Shown piece by piece: positions 23,319 to 33,550 of a stretch of 64,000 nucleotides of DNA. How positions within the stretch are numbered: position 1 is the stretch's first letter; the number at the start of each line of letters is the position of its first letter. A program made the translations under genes and the position numbers. The DNA is taken from the NCBI GenBank assembly GCA_934047225.1, contig OW203988.1, positions 372,001 to 436,000 on the forward strand. Direction: 5' to 3'. The notes beneath the pieces were generated by a model, which worked only from the letters and a program-made list of their open reading frames with translations, ran no database searches and had not been told where the DNA came from. Source of the stretch: Ypsolopha sequella (taxonomy: Eukaryota; Arthropoda; Insecta; Lepidoptera; Ypsolophidae).

Positions 23319-25325
23319 ATGTCTTACAAATATTGTGTCGTGCCAAAGTGCAAGAGTACAAGTAGTAGTACGCCCGACAAACTATTTTTTCATGTTCCAA
23401 CAGACAAAAAAGCTAGAAAAAAGTGGTGTAGTGTTATGAAGAGAGATCCTTTATCAAGCAAAAGTACTCATTACTGTTGCGAAGATCATTTCGACGTAAG
23501 TACCTTTCCTACGTTATACCTTATACTTGACGTATACCTATTTCCTCGTATTATTGAGTAAATGTCACCTATTTTATCGATCAATGGAATCAAAAACCTT
23601 AAAACTTAATCCTTTTATGTCATATTGTCTCAACCTTAACACAATCGTATGAGGTAATAACAATAAACAATAATCAACGTAGGTATGATATTTGTAGTCC
23701 GGGAGACTACCGCATTTTTATCTACGATAATGAATACCTATCAACAATAGGTAATGATTCGAATTTTAATTTCTTTGCTGTAGGACCTATTTTTTGGATC
23801 TGCTTTTCTCAGTAAGTAAAGTATTATTTAAAAATAAAATAAAGAATCTTTAATCTGTTTTTACTTTTTACAGGTCGAAAATGACATGGAAAATTATATA
23901 AGGTACCGATTGATGGGTGGTCAACTAAGACTAAAAAAAGGAGTTCTGCCGCATAAATTTGACTGCCAAAGAAAGGATAACGCCGTTGTAGAACGGACTG
24001 GATATAAAAAAAGACAGCAGATTGAGTACTTTGAAAGAGTGCTTAATCCGGAAGTTGGTCATGAAAACCTAATAACACAAGAAGAGTTCGTGGCGTGTGA
24101 AACGATTGATTTTAATTCAAATGATACAGAGGCTATAAACCCGCTTGAAGAAGATAATGCGGCAAATCTACACAATGATCCTAAATATAAATCACTCGCA
24201 GTGCAAGTTAATATAAAGCCAAAAGTTCGAAGCAAGGGCATTAATACTGACGCCGGTTTTGACCGGGTTGAAGAGTTTGCTCTTAAAATAAAAACGGTGA
24301 AACCAAAAGAACATCGTCGGGATCATCATCGGGAACCAATGCATGATAGCTTCACATCTTACTCTAATACCTCATCAGTTTCTGCGAGCCTAAGTGGATT
24401 CAGTGTAAATACTGACGCCTGTGAAATGAAACGACAAGTAGATACTGAGTTATTTAAGGAACACATGCAAAAAGGAACTTTAATGTCTATATCTAGAGAA
24501 CCTAAGCTTTTTCTCGGATTACCATCGCAAGTGTATTTCTGTTTAGAATATTTGAGTGAATCTACTGAGAGACCTCTGATGGATGTATTATTGAGCTTGA
24601 AAAAACTGAGATGGCGTGAACCGAATTCCGTGCTTGCTGTTCAATTTGGAGTTTCGGAATCTACAGTCGCCAGACATTTCAAAGAAACAATACCTAAGGT
24701 TGCTCAATGCATGGAGAAACTGATTTTTATTCCTCCTCGCGACGATATTCGCTCAAATCTTCCGATACCTTTTAGGAGGCGTTATTCAACAGTCGTCAGC
24801 ATCATAGATTGTTTAGAAATTCAAATCGAGAAACCTAGCTCAGCAGTACATCAGGCGCTGACGTGGTCACAATATAAAAATGCGAATACTATAAAATATC
24901 TAATATCGATAACACCTAATGGACTTATAAACTTCATATCCGAAGGTTATGGAGGAAGGACATCGGACGCCCTTATCTTTGAAGACTGCGGTTTTCTTCA
25001 GATGTTATCCCCCGGTGACGTAGTGATGGCTGATAGGGGATTTAAGAATATAGCTCATTTACTTGAACGTCAAGGTTGCAAACTTTTAAGGCCTCCTAGC
25101 GTTGATTCGGGATCAAAACTAAGTAAAGAAGAAGTTTTAGAAACTAAAAGAATAGCGGCCCTTCGAGTACACGTCGAGAGAAGTATAGGGCGTTTAAGGG
25201 AGTTTGAAATGATTGCACCTCATGCATGTGTTGACATTGATTATGTTAGAATATTAGACTATGTTGTGACATCTGCTTGTGGAGTAGTTAATCTTCAAGA
25301 ATGCTTATTTAGAAACCAAGTTTAA
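23319..25325 (+). CDS. THAP-domain DDE transposase of the ISL2EU-type element
   Basis: Predicted mRNA joins 23319-23495 to 23874-25325 (donor gac|gtaagt, acceptor tttttacag|gtc), giving 542 residues. Residues 1-90 form a complete THAP C2CH zinc finger: C6 and C11, W36, C54-x2-H57, and a GVLPHKF box from exon 2. A low-complexity linker follows, then a helix-turn-helix at about 291-335 (LAVQFGVSESTVARHF), then a DDE_Tnp_4-type catalytic core with D371 (IIDCLEI), D446 (MADRGF) and E494 (HVERSIGRL). THAP would bind the element ends and DDE would cut and join DNA in the nucleus. A poly(A) signal AATAAA at 25326 overlaps the region just after the stop. No defect is visible. Confidence 0.9.
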
Positions 25326-25376
25326 AATAAAACAATATTTATATCTTAAGCCATCTGTTTATTTTTATACCTTAAC

Positions 25377-27102
25377 CTAAGTTTTGACCAATTTAGGAAA
25401 GACTGAGTGTTTCCAAAAACTTGTTGACTTTTCCAAAAGATCTTTGCAGTAAATTTCATCAAAATCTTCTTCAAAGATTTCTACTTCTTTGTTAGCTTCA
25501 AAATTCTTATCAGCAACACAAAAAAGCCCTTTAGTTTTGTTGCAAAAAAACATTTGCAGCTGGATTTGACCTTTTGATTTGTTTGTGAGACGATTATTTT
25601 TAATAAAGCTTTCTTTGCCTTGTGTGGTCATGGGACATTTTATTTCTATGACATATTCTTGTGTTAAGCCATCAGGAGATGCACCTAAAATAGGCCAATC
25701 ACTTTTCAAAAACAGCCCACCATTTTCGATTACAAATTTTCTCAATTTTGCTACTTTTGCCCTAACATCAGGTTCCAGTACTTTGTCTCTTCGCATTGCA
25801 GGAGTTTCTGGTATGGTTGCACCGAATATTTGCTCAACTAATGAACCATCAGGGGTTTTGCAATGGGCGGCGTCGTGTATTTTTGACGCGGTTATTCTGC
25901 AATATCGCATCTCATGCCATAAAGGAGACTGAGCTTGAGATAGAGTTTCTTGTTCTATTTTTGAACACTTTTCTGGTGTTTGTTTTGTTGTACAATAATC
26001 GATGAAGCCTTGTGCACTGTTCGTGTCGTTACCTTCTTTTTTATAATCATTTATCAAGTTATGCAATGATAATTTCGTAAGTTCATTCTGTGTAACGTAA
26101 CTTGTTAACTGAATCCTAATAGAATTTAACTGTATATTGTGCACCAGTTTGTTAAAAAATTGTTCACTTCTTACATTAGCGTTATCGTCAATATCTCCAG
26201 CGCTGGAACCGATATCTTTGGCTTTTATAAATTTCAAGGTTGTGCCCACTGTGGCCAGTTTTGGTTTGGCCCAATAACATTTTTTTTCAGTTGGAGAAGG
26301 CTCTTCACTGCGTCTGTGTATCCACATAAGAAATGCTACACTATGTTTGCAACCTCCTTTTTGTGCAGCACAATCATGACAAGTAACATCAATAATAGTT
26401 TTATCATTTTCTTCACATTTGAGAGTGCAGCTATAACCTTTAGTTTTTACTTTATGCTCCGGTGTTATTCTTGCCTTTACTGTGCACACATTTCCATTTC
26501 TTTGGACTTGGACATACCCTACGGCATCGTCGCCATATGACTCTCGTACAGACCTGTAATAATCATACAGCATTAAATACCTACATCACATTACCTGATG
26601 CGGTTGCACCATTTAAGTGCATCGAAACAAAAAACATGGTAGGTATCCCCTAATGTTAGTTAATCTACGGCGCGCTCCCGGTCTATAATGTTTAGGTGAA
26701 CTTGAAACCGGCACTTACTAAATCGCAATGAATCATGCCTGCAGTTGCCTGCTTACAAAAACATCAACTCGAACTCCGTAGGAAGAAATAATGTAGGTAC
26801 TTGACTTGACTAACGTTTTTATGATGGAGTGTGTTATGCTGTCCATGTACCTTTTTACCCAGGTTATTTTATTATTTTCACATTACCTACCGCAACAGCC
26901 ATGGGAAAAAGTACCTAGGCCTAAACTCACTAACTAACACATTAAATTTGGTAGGTACATACCGTTGAAGCTTCCAACCTCGGATTTCAGCGCTGGTATA
27001 CTTCACATGATTGTTTAAGTATTCAAAAACCATGAAAGAATCCACTTTAGGTAGATTATCTGACTGTCCTTTTTCGAATCCATCTTCCAATTTGTTGCTC
27101 AT
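25377..27102 (-). CDS. SWIM zinc-finger / YqaJ-like nuclease of the ISL2EU-type element
   Basis: The minus-strand mRNA joins 27102-26963 to 26553-25377 (donor caacg|gtatgt, acceptor attacag|gtctg), giving 438 residues. The start at 27102 reads MSNKLEDG. A SWIM-type CxxC...CxH finger lies near 105-117 (CHDCAAQKGGCKH). The C-terminal half is a YqaJ/lambda-exonuclease-like fold: RITASKIHDAA, GASPDGL (D341), VIEIKCP (E350, K352) and QIQLQMF (Q near 377), matching the D...ExK...Q active site. In ISL2EU elements this protein accompanies the transposase; its exact role in transposition is not established. Longer open frames extending through the intron at either side are not the real ends. The poly(A) signal is at 25363-25358 on the minus strand. 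Confidence 0.9.
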
Positions 27103-27404
27103 TATTACAGAACACCGAAACAATAAACCGATAATGCATAAAACTCGAAAAAAAACCGAGTGTTCGCTACTAATCACGAATGTGCGTACTGGACGACTGC
27201 GATCGCGCGGGGTCTGTGTGTGATGACGACATCGGTATCCACGGGCGGGAGGCGCGCGTTTTAAAATCAAGCCCGATAAAATATTAAATAACTTTGCCAT
27301 TTATGGACGGATTTCAAAAAATCAAAAAGTAGTGTACTCAGAAAATCATAACACATGCAATGTAATAGTCAAAATTGGATTCTCCCGTTATGTGACTTAT
27401 CCTC

Positions 27405-27509
27405 ATTGGATGCTCACTGTGGCTCGCTTTGTTATATTTTGAGTTGTAAACGTTAAGTGTGCGTCCGTTGAAAAACCTAAAAAAATAAATAAATAAACAT
27501 TATATCGAT
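27405..27509. other. Flank between transposon and MITE
   Basis: Short AT-rich sequence, nothing recognised. Confidence 0.4.
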
Positions 27510-27675
27510 CACTAATCAAAGTCTTCTTGTACGAGTTCCACTATTTTATTTCCTTAATTATTGCGACTAGTTTCGTCTATTTGACATCGTCGGGCTGATT
27601 CAATCAGCCTAGTTTCGTCTATTTAGACGAAACTAGTCGAATAGTGGAACTCGTACAAGACGACTTTGATTAGTG
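27510..27675. mobile_element. MITE with ~55-bp inverted repeats
   Basis: Starts cactaatcaaagtc and ends with its inverse gactttgattagtg. Arms share cttgtacgagttccactatt and gactagtttcgtctat. The ~50-bp centre contains tcgggctgattcaatcagcc. No coding capacity. Confidence 0.88.
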
Positions 27676-27729
27676 TTAGAATGAAGTCCCATCAAGGAGT
27701 CACACCTTACAGTATAAATTATTATATCG

Positions 27730-27790
27730 ATCGATGGATAAATCGCCAAGTGTTCAAACATAGACATTTATTTCTGTCATAGTTTAAATA
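27730..27790 (-). mobile_element. Terminal fragment of the foldback family
   Basis: ggataaatcgccaagtgttc followed by an atagacatttattt tract matches the arm ends of the foldback element at 3152-4933. Only about 55 bp is present. Confidence 0.65.
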
Positions 27791-28345
27791 AATAAATAAA
27801 CAATATTAATATTAAAGGAATGACACAATATTGAACCGGTTCGACTCCCGAGCTTCTTGGTGCGAGCGCGACTCTCCGGACATAGTTACGCGACTGCGAT
27901 TAGACGAGAAAAAGCGCGGACCATTACTTGAGAACTCTGCCGAAAGGTTTGGGAACAAAAAAACACAGCGCTCCCACATTCGTAGCGATGTGCGGTGTGC
28001 TTTGAGCCGGCGGCGATCAGGATGACTCCACGCTCTGTGTCGCCGCAGAACATCACGCGATGCTTGTATACCAACGAGCAAAAACGAGCAACGCGATACA
28101 ACTCACCGACCTTCCATCTAACTTCCAAGAAATATTTGACCAAACTAATTTGCATAAAAGGCTGAGAAATTATTTGTCCTGAATATATGTTATGTGAGTG
28201 CAAGTCAATATATGTTATGTGAGTGCAAGTCAATAAACAACATCTACAAAGATAAGGAAACAAAGTTGATTCCTATTTCTTAAATAACTAATCTTTGTTA
28301 TCTAGTACTTACTCCTAATATGACATTCCAAGATCAATCGGTTTT
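27791..28345. other. Intronic stretch, no gene recognised
   Basis: Moderately GC-rich at 27830-28030 with open frames on both strands and no domain. A short direct repeat (aatatatgttatgtgagtgc at 28184 and 28207) is present. Confidence 0.4.
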
Positions 28346-28348
28346 CCA

Positions 28349-28905
28349 GTGCAAGTCCATAATATGGAACGTGGGGTGTTGACAGTGCAAGTCCATAATA
28401 TGGAACGTGGGGTGTTGACAGTGCAATTCCATAATATGGAACGTGGGGTGTTGACAGTGCAAGTCCATAATATGGAACGTGGGGTGTTGACAGTGCAAGT
28501 CCATAATATGGAACGTGGGGTGTTGACAGTGCAAGTCCATAATATGGAACGTGGGGTGTTGACAGTGCAAGTCCATAATATGGAACGTGGGGTGTTGACA
28601 GTGCAAGTCCATAATATGGAACGTGGGGTGTTGACAGTGCAAGTCCATAATATGGAACGTGGGGTGTTGACAGTGCAAGTCCATAATATGGAACGTGGGG
28701 TGTTGACAGTGCAAGTCCATAATATGGAACGTGGGGTGTTGACAGTGCAAGTCCATAATATGGAACGTGGGGTGTTGACAGTGCAAGTCCATAATATGGA
28801 ACGTGGGGTGTTGACAGTGCAAGTCCATAATATGGAACGTGGGGTGTTGACAGTGCAAGTCCATAATATCATAGTAATAATATGGAACGTGGGGTGTTGA
28901 CAGTG
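28349..28905. repeat. 36-bp tandem array, about 15 copies
   Basis: A unit built from gtgcaagtccataatatgga plus acgtggggtgttgaca is repeated almost without change; one copy has caattcc. Unit length is a multiple of three, so frames stay open on both strands without being genes. The array is interrupted by a MITE at 28906-29075 and one divergent unit continues beyond it (29076-29140). Confidence 0.97.
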
Positions 28906-29075
28906 GTGTCGATTCCGTGTAGCACATCTTAACTTATTTGAGTTAGTCCCTGTCTTTTCGATAAAGAAAGAAAAAGACAGGATGCTTAAAAGACGGTTAG
29001 TCCTGTCATGGACGAATAATTTATTAGTCTATGGTCCTGTCAAATAAGTTAAGTCGTGTTACGTCGAATCGACAC
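28906..29075. mobile_element. 170-bp MITE inserted in the 36-bp array
   Basis: Begins gtgtcgattc and ends gaatcgacac. Inverted arms of about 36 bp share cttaacttatttga. Internal stretches cctgtcttttcg and aagacggttagtcctgtc also partly pair. It splits the 36-bp array, so it inserted after the array existed. Confidence 0.85.
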
Positions 29076-29140
29076 AAGTGTAACTCCATGTGGAGCGTGA
29101 AGTGTTGACAGTGCAAGCCCATATGGAACGTGGGGTGACT

Positions 29141-29717
29141 GTTTTAGCGATAACGAGAAAAGCCTTCAAAAAAGATCATAAGTTTTCAAGAAAATTTGTT
29201 ATCATAAAAGTAATGAGAGGTGTAAAGCAAAGTAAATTAATAAGAATATCCGAGGGCTAATAGATGTTTTTAGGGATCAGTAGTACCTAAAAGGTACAAA
29301 ACGAACCTTTATGGTGAGACTTCATTGTCCGTCCATCCGTCCAAATGCCACAGGTTCATAATCTTAGCACCGTTAAAGATAAAGACTTGACATTTGGTAC
29401 ATAAATAGCACACAACACAGTAAAAAATTATGAAAAATTTTAAATTGTTCAAAATATTTCCAATACAAAATAGGAAAAAAATGAAATGTCCTAAAATTAA
29501 ATATGGTTATTGTTTCGTGTGAACCCCACTCCGGGGATATTATCTCTACATAGCAGTAGACTCGTCTGTCACGAACCTACCACACCACTTACAAACCAAA
29601 TCGTGCAAGATGCTGGGCCCGTTGAGTTCTCTTGTATAAATTGGGTCTGCAAGCGATGTTTTTTTTTCAATATTTCCTACCAGTTAGTCCAGTTATTCCA
29701 GCTGACCACCGTCGAGT
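29141..29717. other. Intronic stretch, no gene recognised
   Basis: AT-rich with one block at 29270-29400 (aaggtacaaaacgaaccttt) that looks like a decayed interspersed repeat. No coding support. Confidence 0.4.
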
Positions 29718-29933
29718 CCCTCTCGCGGCGACCCGACCTAGCCTCGGTCTCGGCAGCTGGAGTGCGTCGCTTGCTCTCGCGGCGACCCGACCTAGCCTCG
29801 GTCTCGGCAGCTGGAGTGCGTCGCTTGCTCTCGCGGCGACCCGACCTAGCCTCGGTCTCGGCAGCTGGAGTGCGTCGCTTGCTCTCGCGGCGACCCGACC
29901 TAGCCTCGGTCTCGGCAGCTGGAGTGCGTCGCT
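29718..29933. repeat. 54-bp tandem repeat, 4 copies
   Basis: A GC-rich unit (cggcgacccgacctagcctc, ggtctcggcagctggagtgc) is repeated four times with almost no divergence. 54 is a multiple of three, so a Ser/Arg/Ala-rich frame stays open; I do not treat it as a gene. Confidence 0.95.
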
Positions 29934-30239
29934 TGCCACCACGGAGAATTCTAAACGCAAAACACCTATCCCGGGATGCATCCACAAACCCCAGAAAATG
30001 ATTAGCACGACGACTTCTTGGCACTTTCACAGCACCGCGTTTTTTGGAGGTTATGTCACAACTCCAAAACAGTTTAAATGTCCAAAATTTTGTCCCAAGT
30101 TTGCCTCCCTGGCAGAAATAGGGTCCGATTCTTCCCCACAAATACGTTTAACTAGGTATTTAGACTTGTTTTCCTTAATTTATAAATATTCTCTATTTTC
30201 GGCACGGTCCACCGTGAAAATAAGCTTATATAATATAAG

Positions 30240-30722
30240 TATACTGTATAATACACTTTTTACAAGTCAAATTTAATCTAATAAAAAGATGTGTAAATAA
30301 AATAATAAATGTACACGGACTAAATTAAAGGTTTATTTAATTTATGTAGCAATATATTTACGATTATAATGATAGGTAAAATATATATTATACAAGGTGA
30401 AATCCAATCAACCGCCCGAACCCATACCAGAGACCCGGCCAGGGACCAGGAACAAGGTTCAATGATCACCAACCGAGCCCCCAGCACGAATCCAGGCGGC
30501 CGACCATATCCCATCTTATATACTAGTTTTTCTTTTTTTCATTAACCTGAATTCCTGCTGTCTTGTATTTTCTTATTCCTTAGTTAAAGTAGATATAAGT
30601 CATTTGTATAGTATAAGTTTTATGTAAAAAAAAAGACATGATCTTGCTAAGTTTTTTGCCCTTCTTCTTAGCAAGACTAATCGAATGGGCGGAGGTAGGC
30701 ATGTATTTATATATGTAACCTA
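30240..30722 (-). mobile_element. LINE 3'-end insertion with an inverted 5' part
   Basis: 30240-30520 is the reverse complement of the 3' end of the LINE at 9175-15090 (its 14625-15030 region, lacking ~140 bp between two cctgg repeats). 30528-30722 matches the adjoining upstream part of that 3'UTR (14400-14610) in the opposite orientation. On the minus strand this is an inverted 5' segment followed by a direct 3' segment, the structure produced by twin priming during LINE integration. The truncated 5' end (…tgtaacctatta at 30713-30724) abuts the 84-bp array. Confidence 0.82.
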
Positions 30723-30724
30723 TT

Positions 30725-32090
30725 ACGATGTCATATACTACATTTATTTATTTATAAACCATCTCCGGCACTAATATTGTGAACGTGTGTGTGCAGAGAG
30801 CGTGCCGATGTAACCTATATACTACATTTATTTATTTATAAACCATCTCCGCCACTAATATTGTGAACGTGTGTGTGCAGAGAGCGTGCCGATGTAACCT
30901 ATATACTACATTTATTTATTTATAAACAATCTCCGGCGCGCATGGCCACTAATATTGTGAACGTGTGTGTGCAGAGAGCGTGCCGATGTAACCTATATAC
31001 TACATTTATTTATTTATAAACCATCTCCGGCACTAATATTGTGAACGTGTGTGTGCAGAGAGCGTGCCGATGTAACCTATATACTACATTTATTTATTTA
31101 TAAACCATCTCCGCCACTAATATTGTGAACGTGTGTGTGCAGAGAGCGTGCCGATGTAACCTATATACTACATTTATTTATTTATAAACCATCTCCGCCA
31201 CTAATATTGTGAACGTGTGTGTGCAGAGAGCGTGCCGATGTAACCTATATACTACATTTATTTATTTATAAACCATCTCCGCCACTAATATTGTGAACGT
31301 GTGTGTGCAGAGAGCGTGCCGATGTAACCTATATACTACATTTATTTATTTATAAACCATCTCCGGCACTAATATTGTGAACGTGTGTGTGCAGAGAGCG
31401 TGCCGATGTAACCTATATACTACATTTATTTATTTATAAACCATCTCCGCCACTAATATTGTGAACGTGTGTGTGCAGAGAGCGTGCCGATGTAACCTAT
31501 ATACTACATTTATTTATTTATAAACCATCTCCGCCACTAATATTGTGAACGTGTGTGTGCAGAGAGCGTGCCGATGTAACCTATATACTACATTTATTTA
31601 TTTATAAACCATCTCCGCCACTAATATTGTGAACGTGTGTGTGCAGAGAGCGTGCCGATGTAACCTATATACTACATTTATTTATTTATAAACCATCTCC
31701 GGCACTAATATTGTGAACGTGTGTGTGCAGAGAGCGTGCCGATGTAACCTATATACTACATTTATTTATTTATAAACCATCTCCGCCACTAATATTGTGA
31801 ACGTGTGTGTGCAGAGAGCGTGCCGATGTAACCTATATACTACATTTATTTATTTATAAACCATCTCCGGCACTAATATTGTGAACGTGTGTGTGCAGAG
31901 AGCGTGCCGATGTAACCTATATACTACATTTATTTATTTATAAACCATCTCCGCCACTAATATTGTGAACGTGTGTGTGCAGAGAGCGTGCCGATGTAAC
32001 CTATATACTACATTTATTTATTTATAAACCATCTCCGGCGCGCATGGCCACTAATATTGTGAACGTGTGTGTGCAGAGAGCGTGCCGATG
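30725..32090 (+). repeat. 84-bp tandem array of the vestigial splice junction, 16 units
   Basis: tactacattt recurs at 30736, 30820, 30904, 30998 and then every 84 bp to 32006. Each unit ends in gtgcagagagcgtgccgatg, i.e. the intron 3' end, AG acceptor and first 14 exon bases of the vestigial exon at 32077. In the first 15 units the exon-like part is followed by taacctatat; in the last by the real exon. The third and last units are 10 bp longer in the ccggcgcgcatggcc region, suggesting the last unit resembles the founder. Confidence 0.96.
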
Positions 32091-32406
32091 GTGTCCCGCA
32101 ACCTGCCCGCGTCGTTCTTCAACGCGGCGGCGGTGGCGGGCGCGGGCGCGGGCGGCGGCGCGTGCGGCGTCGAGCTTTACGAGTACGACCCCTGGCACCA
32201 GCACTACGGCGGCTACGGCGCCGGCGTGGCGGGCGTGGCCGGCGTGGGCGCGCGCGTGCATGACTATCACAGCGCGCACGGCATGTCGAGCTACGGGCCG
32301 CTACTGCTGGGCCGAGGGGTGCACCCGCAGTACAAGCCCGTGGACTGGGGACATCACCATATGGACCCCAACGTGTGTACGCCCTACTCCTACCCTGCCG
32401 TGCCCG
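32077..32406 (+). CDS. vg: vestigial: second visible coding exon
   Basis: Encodes 110 residues after the TONDU exon: SVPMVSRNLPASFFN, an Ala/Gly-rich run, YEYDPWHQHYGGYG, another Gly/Val/Ala stretch, HDYHSAHGMSSYGPLLLG and HPQYKPVDWGHHHMDPN. Tyr/His-rich low-complexity sequence with SRNLPxSFF and DPWHxHY patches fits lepidopteran Vestigial downstream of the Scalloped-binding domain, where it supports transcriptional activation. The acceptor gtgcag|ag completes a codon started by G16971; the donor is cccg|gtatgt. GC content is very high compared with the flanks. The acceptor is the last of 16 near-identical copies. Confidence 0.93.
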
Positions 32407-32850
32407 GTATGTATGTCGAAGTTGTATTGAAAAATCAGCTGTTTTACAAAACCGCTAGATGTTTTACAAAATAGCTCCGTTATGTAAAACAGCTAATTAG
32501 GCTCAACTGGATTGTCATTGCGTTACGTTCGACAATACTGCTAGCCACGTTTAGAGGCAATGTAGGTAAAAAGTCTTTTAACAAAAGCCAAAAATAGGTG
32601 CAATGACGAGCGAAGCCAGGTGGAGCGTGTTAGGTTTACATGTAAGATAATACAAAATATGAAGCCGAGCGAAGAAGCGGAGTGGAGCGAGGCGACTCCT
32701 GTTTTTAACATAATTTATAACCCAACGTATAATTTGGCGCTGTTTTATAAAACCGCTAAACTTTGACTCGCTATGCATAACACAAAACGTTTATACCCAC
32801 AATCCTGCGTGTTATTTTCTTCAACAGAGACTTATTTTACCATGTTTCTG
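32407..32850. other. Intronic stretch, no repeat family assigned
   Basis: Contains repeated gttttacaaaa(c/t) words (about 32441, 32461, 32486) and nothing coding. Confidence 0.4.
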
Positions 32851-32854
32851 CGAC

Positions 32855-32950
32855 ATGTACGTGCAGTACATTCTACATGTACGTGCAGTACATTCTACAT
32901 GTACGTGCAGTACATTCTACATGTACGTGCAGTACATTCTACATGTACCC
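32855..32950. repeat. 22-bp tandem repeat, about 4 copies
   Basis: catgtacgtgcagtacattc-ta is repeated at 22-bp spacing. The unit contains the self-complementary words catgtacgtg/gtac. Confidence 0.9.
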
Positions 32951-33008
32951 TAATACATATACGTATTTGGTTAGAAAATGTTTTTGTAGACGTACCTAAC
33001 AATAGAAG

Positions 33009-33550
33009 CTATCATAATACTGACTGAGGAGTGAATGTACCGCATTGCTTCGTCTCGCTAAATATAGTATACTTACTAGCACAGGCGTAGCCAGGGGGGG
33101 GGGGGGGGTTGGGAGTTTAAACTATCATAATACTGACTGAGGAGTGAATGTACCGCATTGCTTCGTCTCGCTAAATATAGTATACTTACTAGCACAGGCG
33201 TAGCCAGGGGGGGGGGGGTTGGGAGTTTAAACTATCATAATACTGACTGAGGAGTGAATGTACCGCATTGCTTCGTCTCGCTAAATATAGTATACTTACT
33301 AGCACAGGCGTAGCCAGGGGGGGGGGGGTTGGGAGTTTAAACTATCATAATACTGACTGAGGAGTGAATGTACCGCATTGCTTCGTCTCGCTAAATATAG
33401 TATACTTACTAGCACAGGCGTAGCCAGGGGGGGGGGGTTGGGAGTTTAAACTATCATAATACTGACTGAGGAGTGAATGTACCGCATTGCTTCGTCTCGC
33501 TAAATATAGTATACTTACTAGCACAGGCGTAGCCAGGGGGGGGGTTGGGA
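33009..33550. repeat. 109-113-bp tandem repeat with G-tract, 5 copies
   Basis: ctatcataatactgactgag recurs at 33009, 33122, 33232, 33342 and 33451. Each unit contains aggcgtagcca followed by a poly-G run, whose length falls from 15 to 12, 12, 11 and 9 along the array. The differing unit lengths are explained almost entirely by the G-run. Confidence 0.96.

Larger units (their letters stand above)
23011..27404. mobile_element. Two-gene THAP-DDE / YqaJ DNA transposon (ISL2EU type), apparently intact
   Basis: A 4,394-bp element. The ends are short imperfect inverted repeats, gaggaagagtcac at 23011-23023 and its counterpart at 27392-27404 (11 of 13 match), flanked by AT on both sides. It carries two convergent genes, each with one small intron, whose stops are 51 bp apart: a THAP-DDE transposase (+) and a SWIM/YqaJ nuclease (-). 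GC-rich blocks at about 23145-23230 and 27180-27260 sit upstream of each start and may be promoters. Transposase plus YqaJ-like nuclease is the combination known for the ISL2EU (IS4EU) superfamily. Neither gene has an internal stop, so this copy may be young and potentially autonomous. It lies within a vestigial intron. Confidence 0.87.
16972..32076 (+). other. vg: vestigial intron between TONDU exon and next exon (15.1 kb)
   Basis: Defined by the donor at 16972 and the acceptor ending at 32076, in matching phase. It contains an intact two-gene transposon, LINE fragments, MITEs and three tandem arrays. In Drosophila vg introns hold wing enhancers; no specific enhancer could be recognised here by eye. 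Confidence 0.85.

Noticed and set aside
25377..26573. YqaJ-like nuclease as evidence of a phage or viral insertion
   Set aside because: Spliced, convergent with a THAP-DDE transposase and enclosed by inverted ends; it fits an ISL2EU-type DNA transposon.
29510..30276. Ser/Arg-rich frames of 113-214 codons
   Set aside because: Driven by four perfect 54-bp repeats.
31975..32430. 151-codon Arg/Ala-rich frame overlapping the vestigial exon
   Set aside because: Shadow frame of the GC-rich exon; the 32079 frame carries the recognisable Vestigial sequence.
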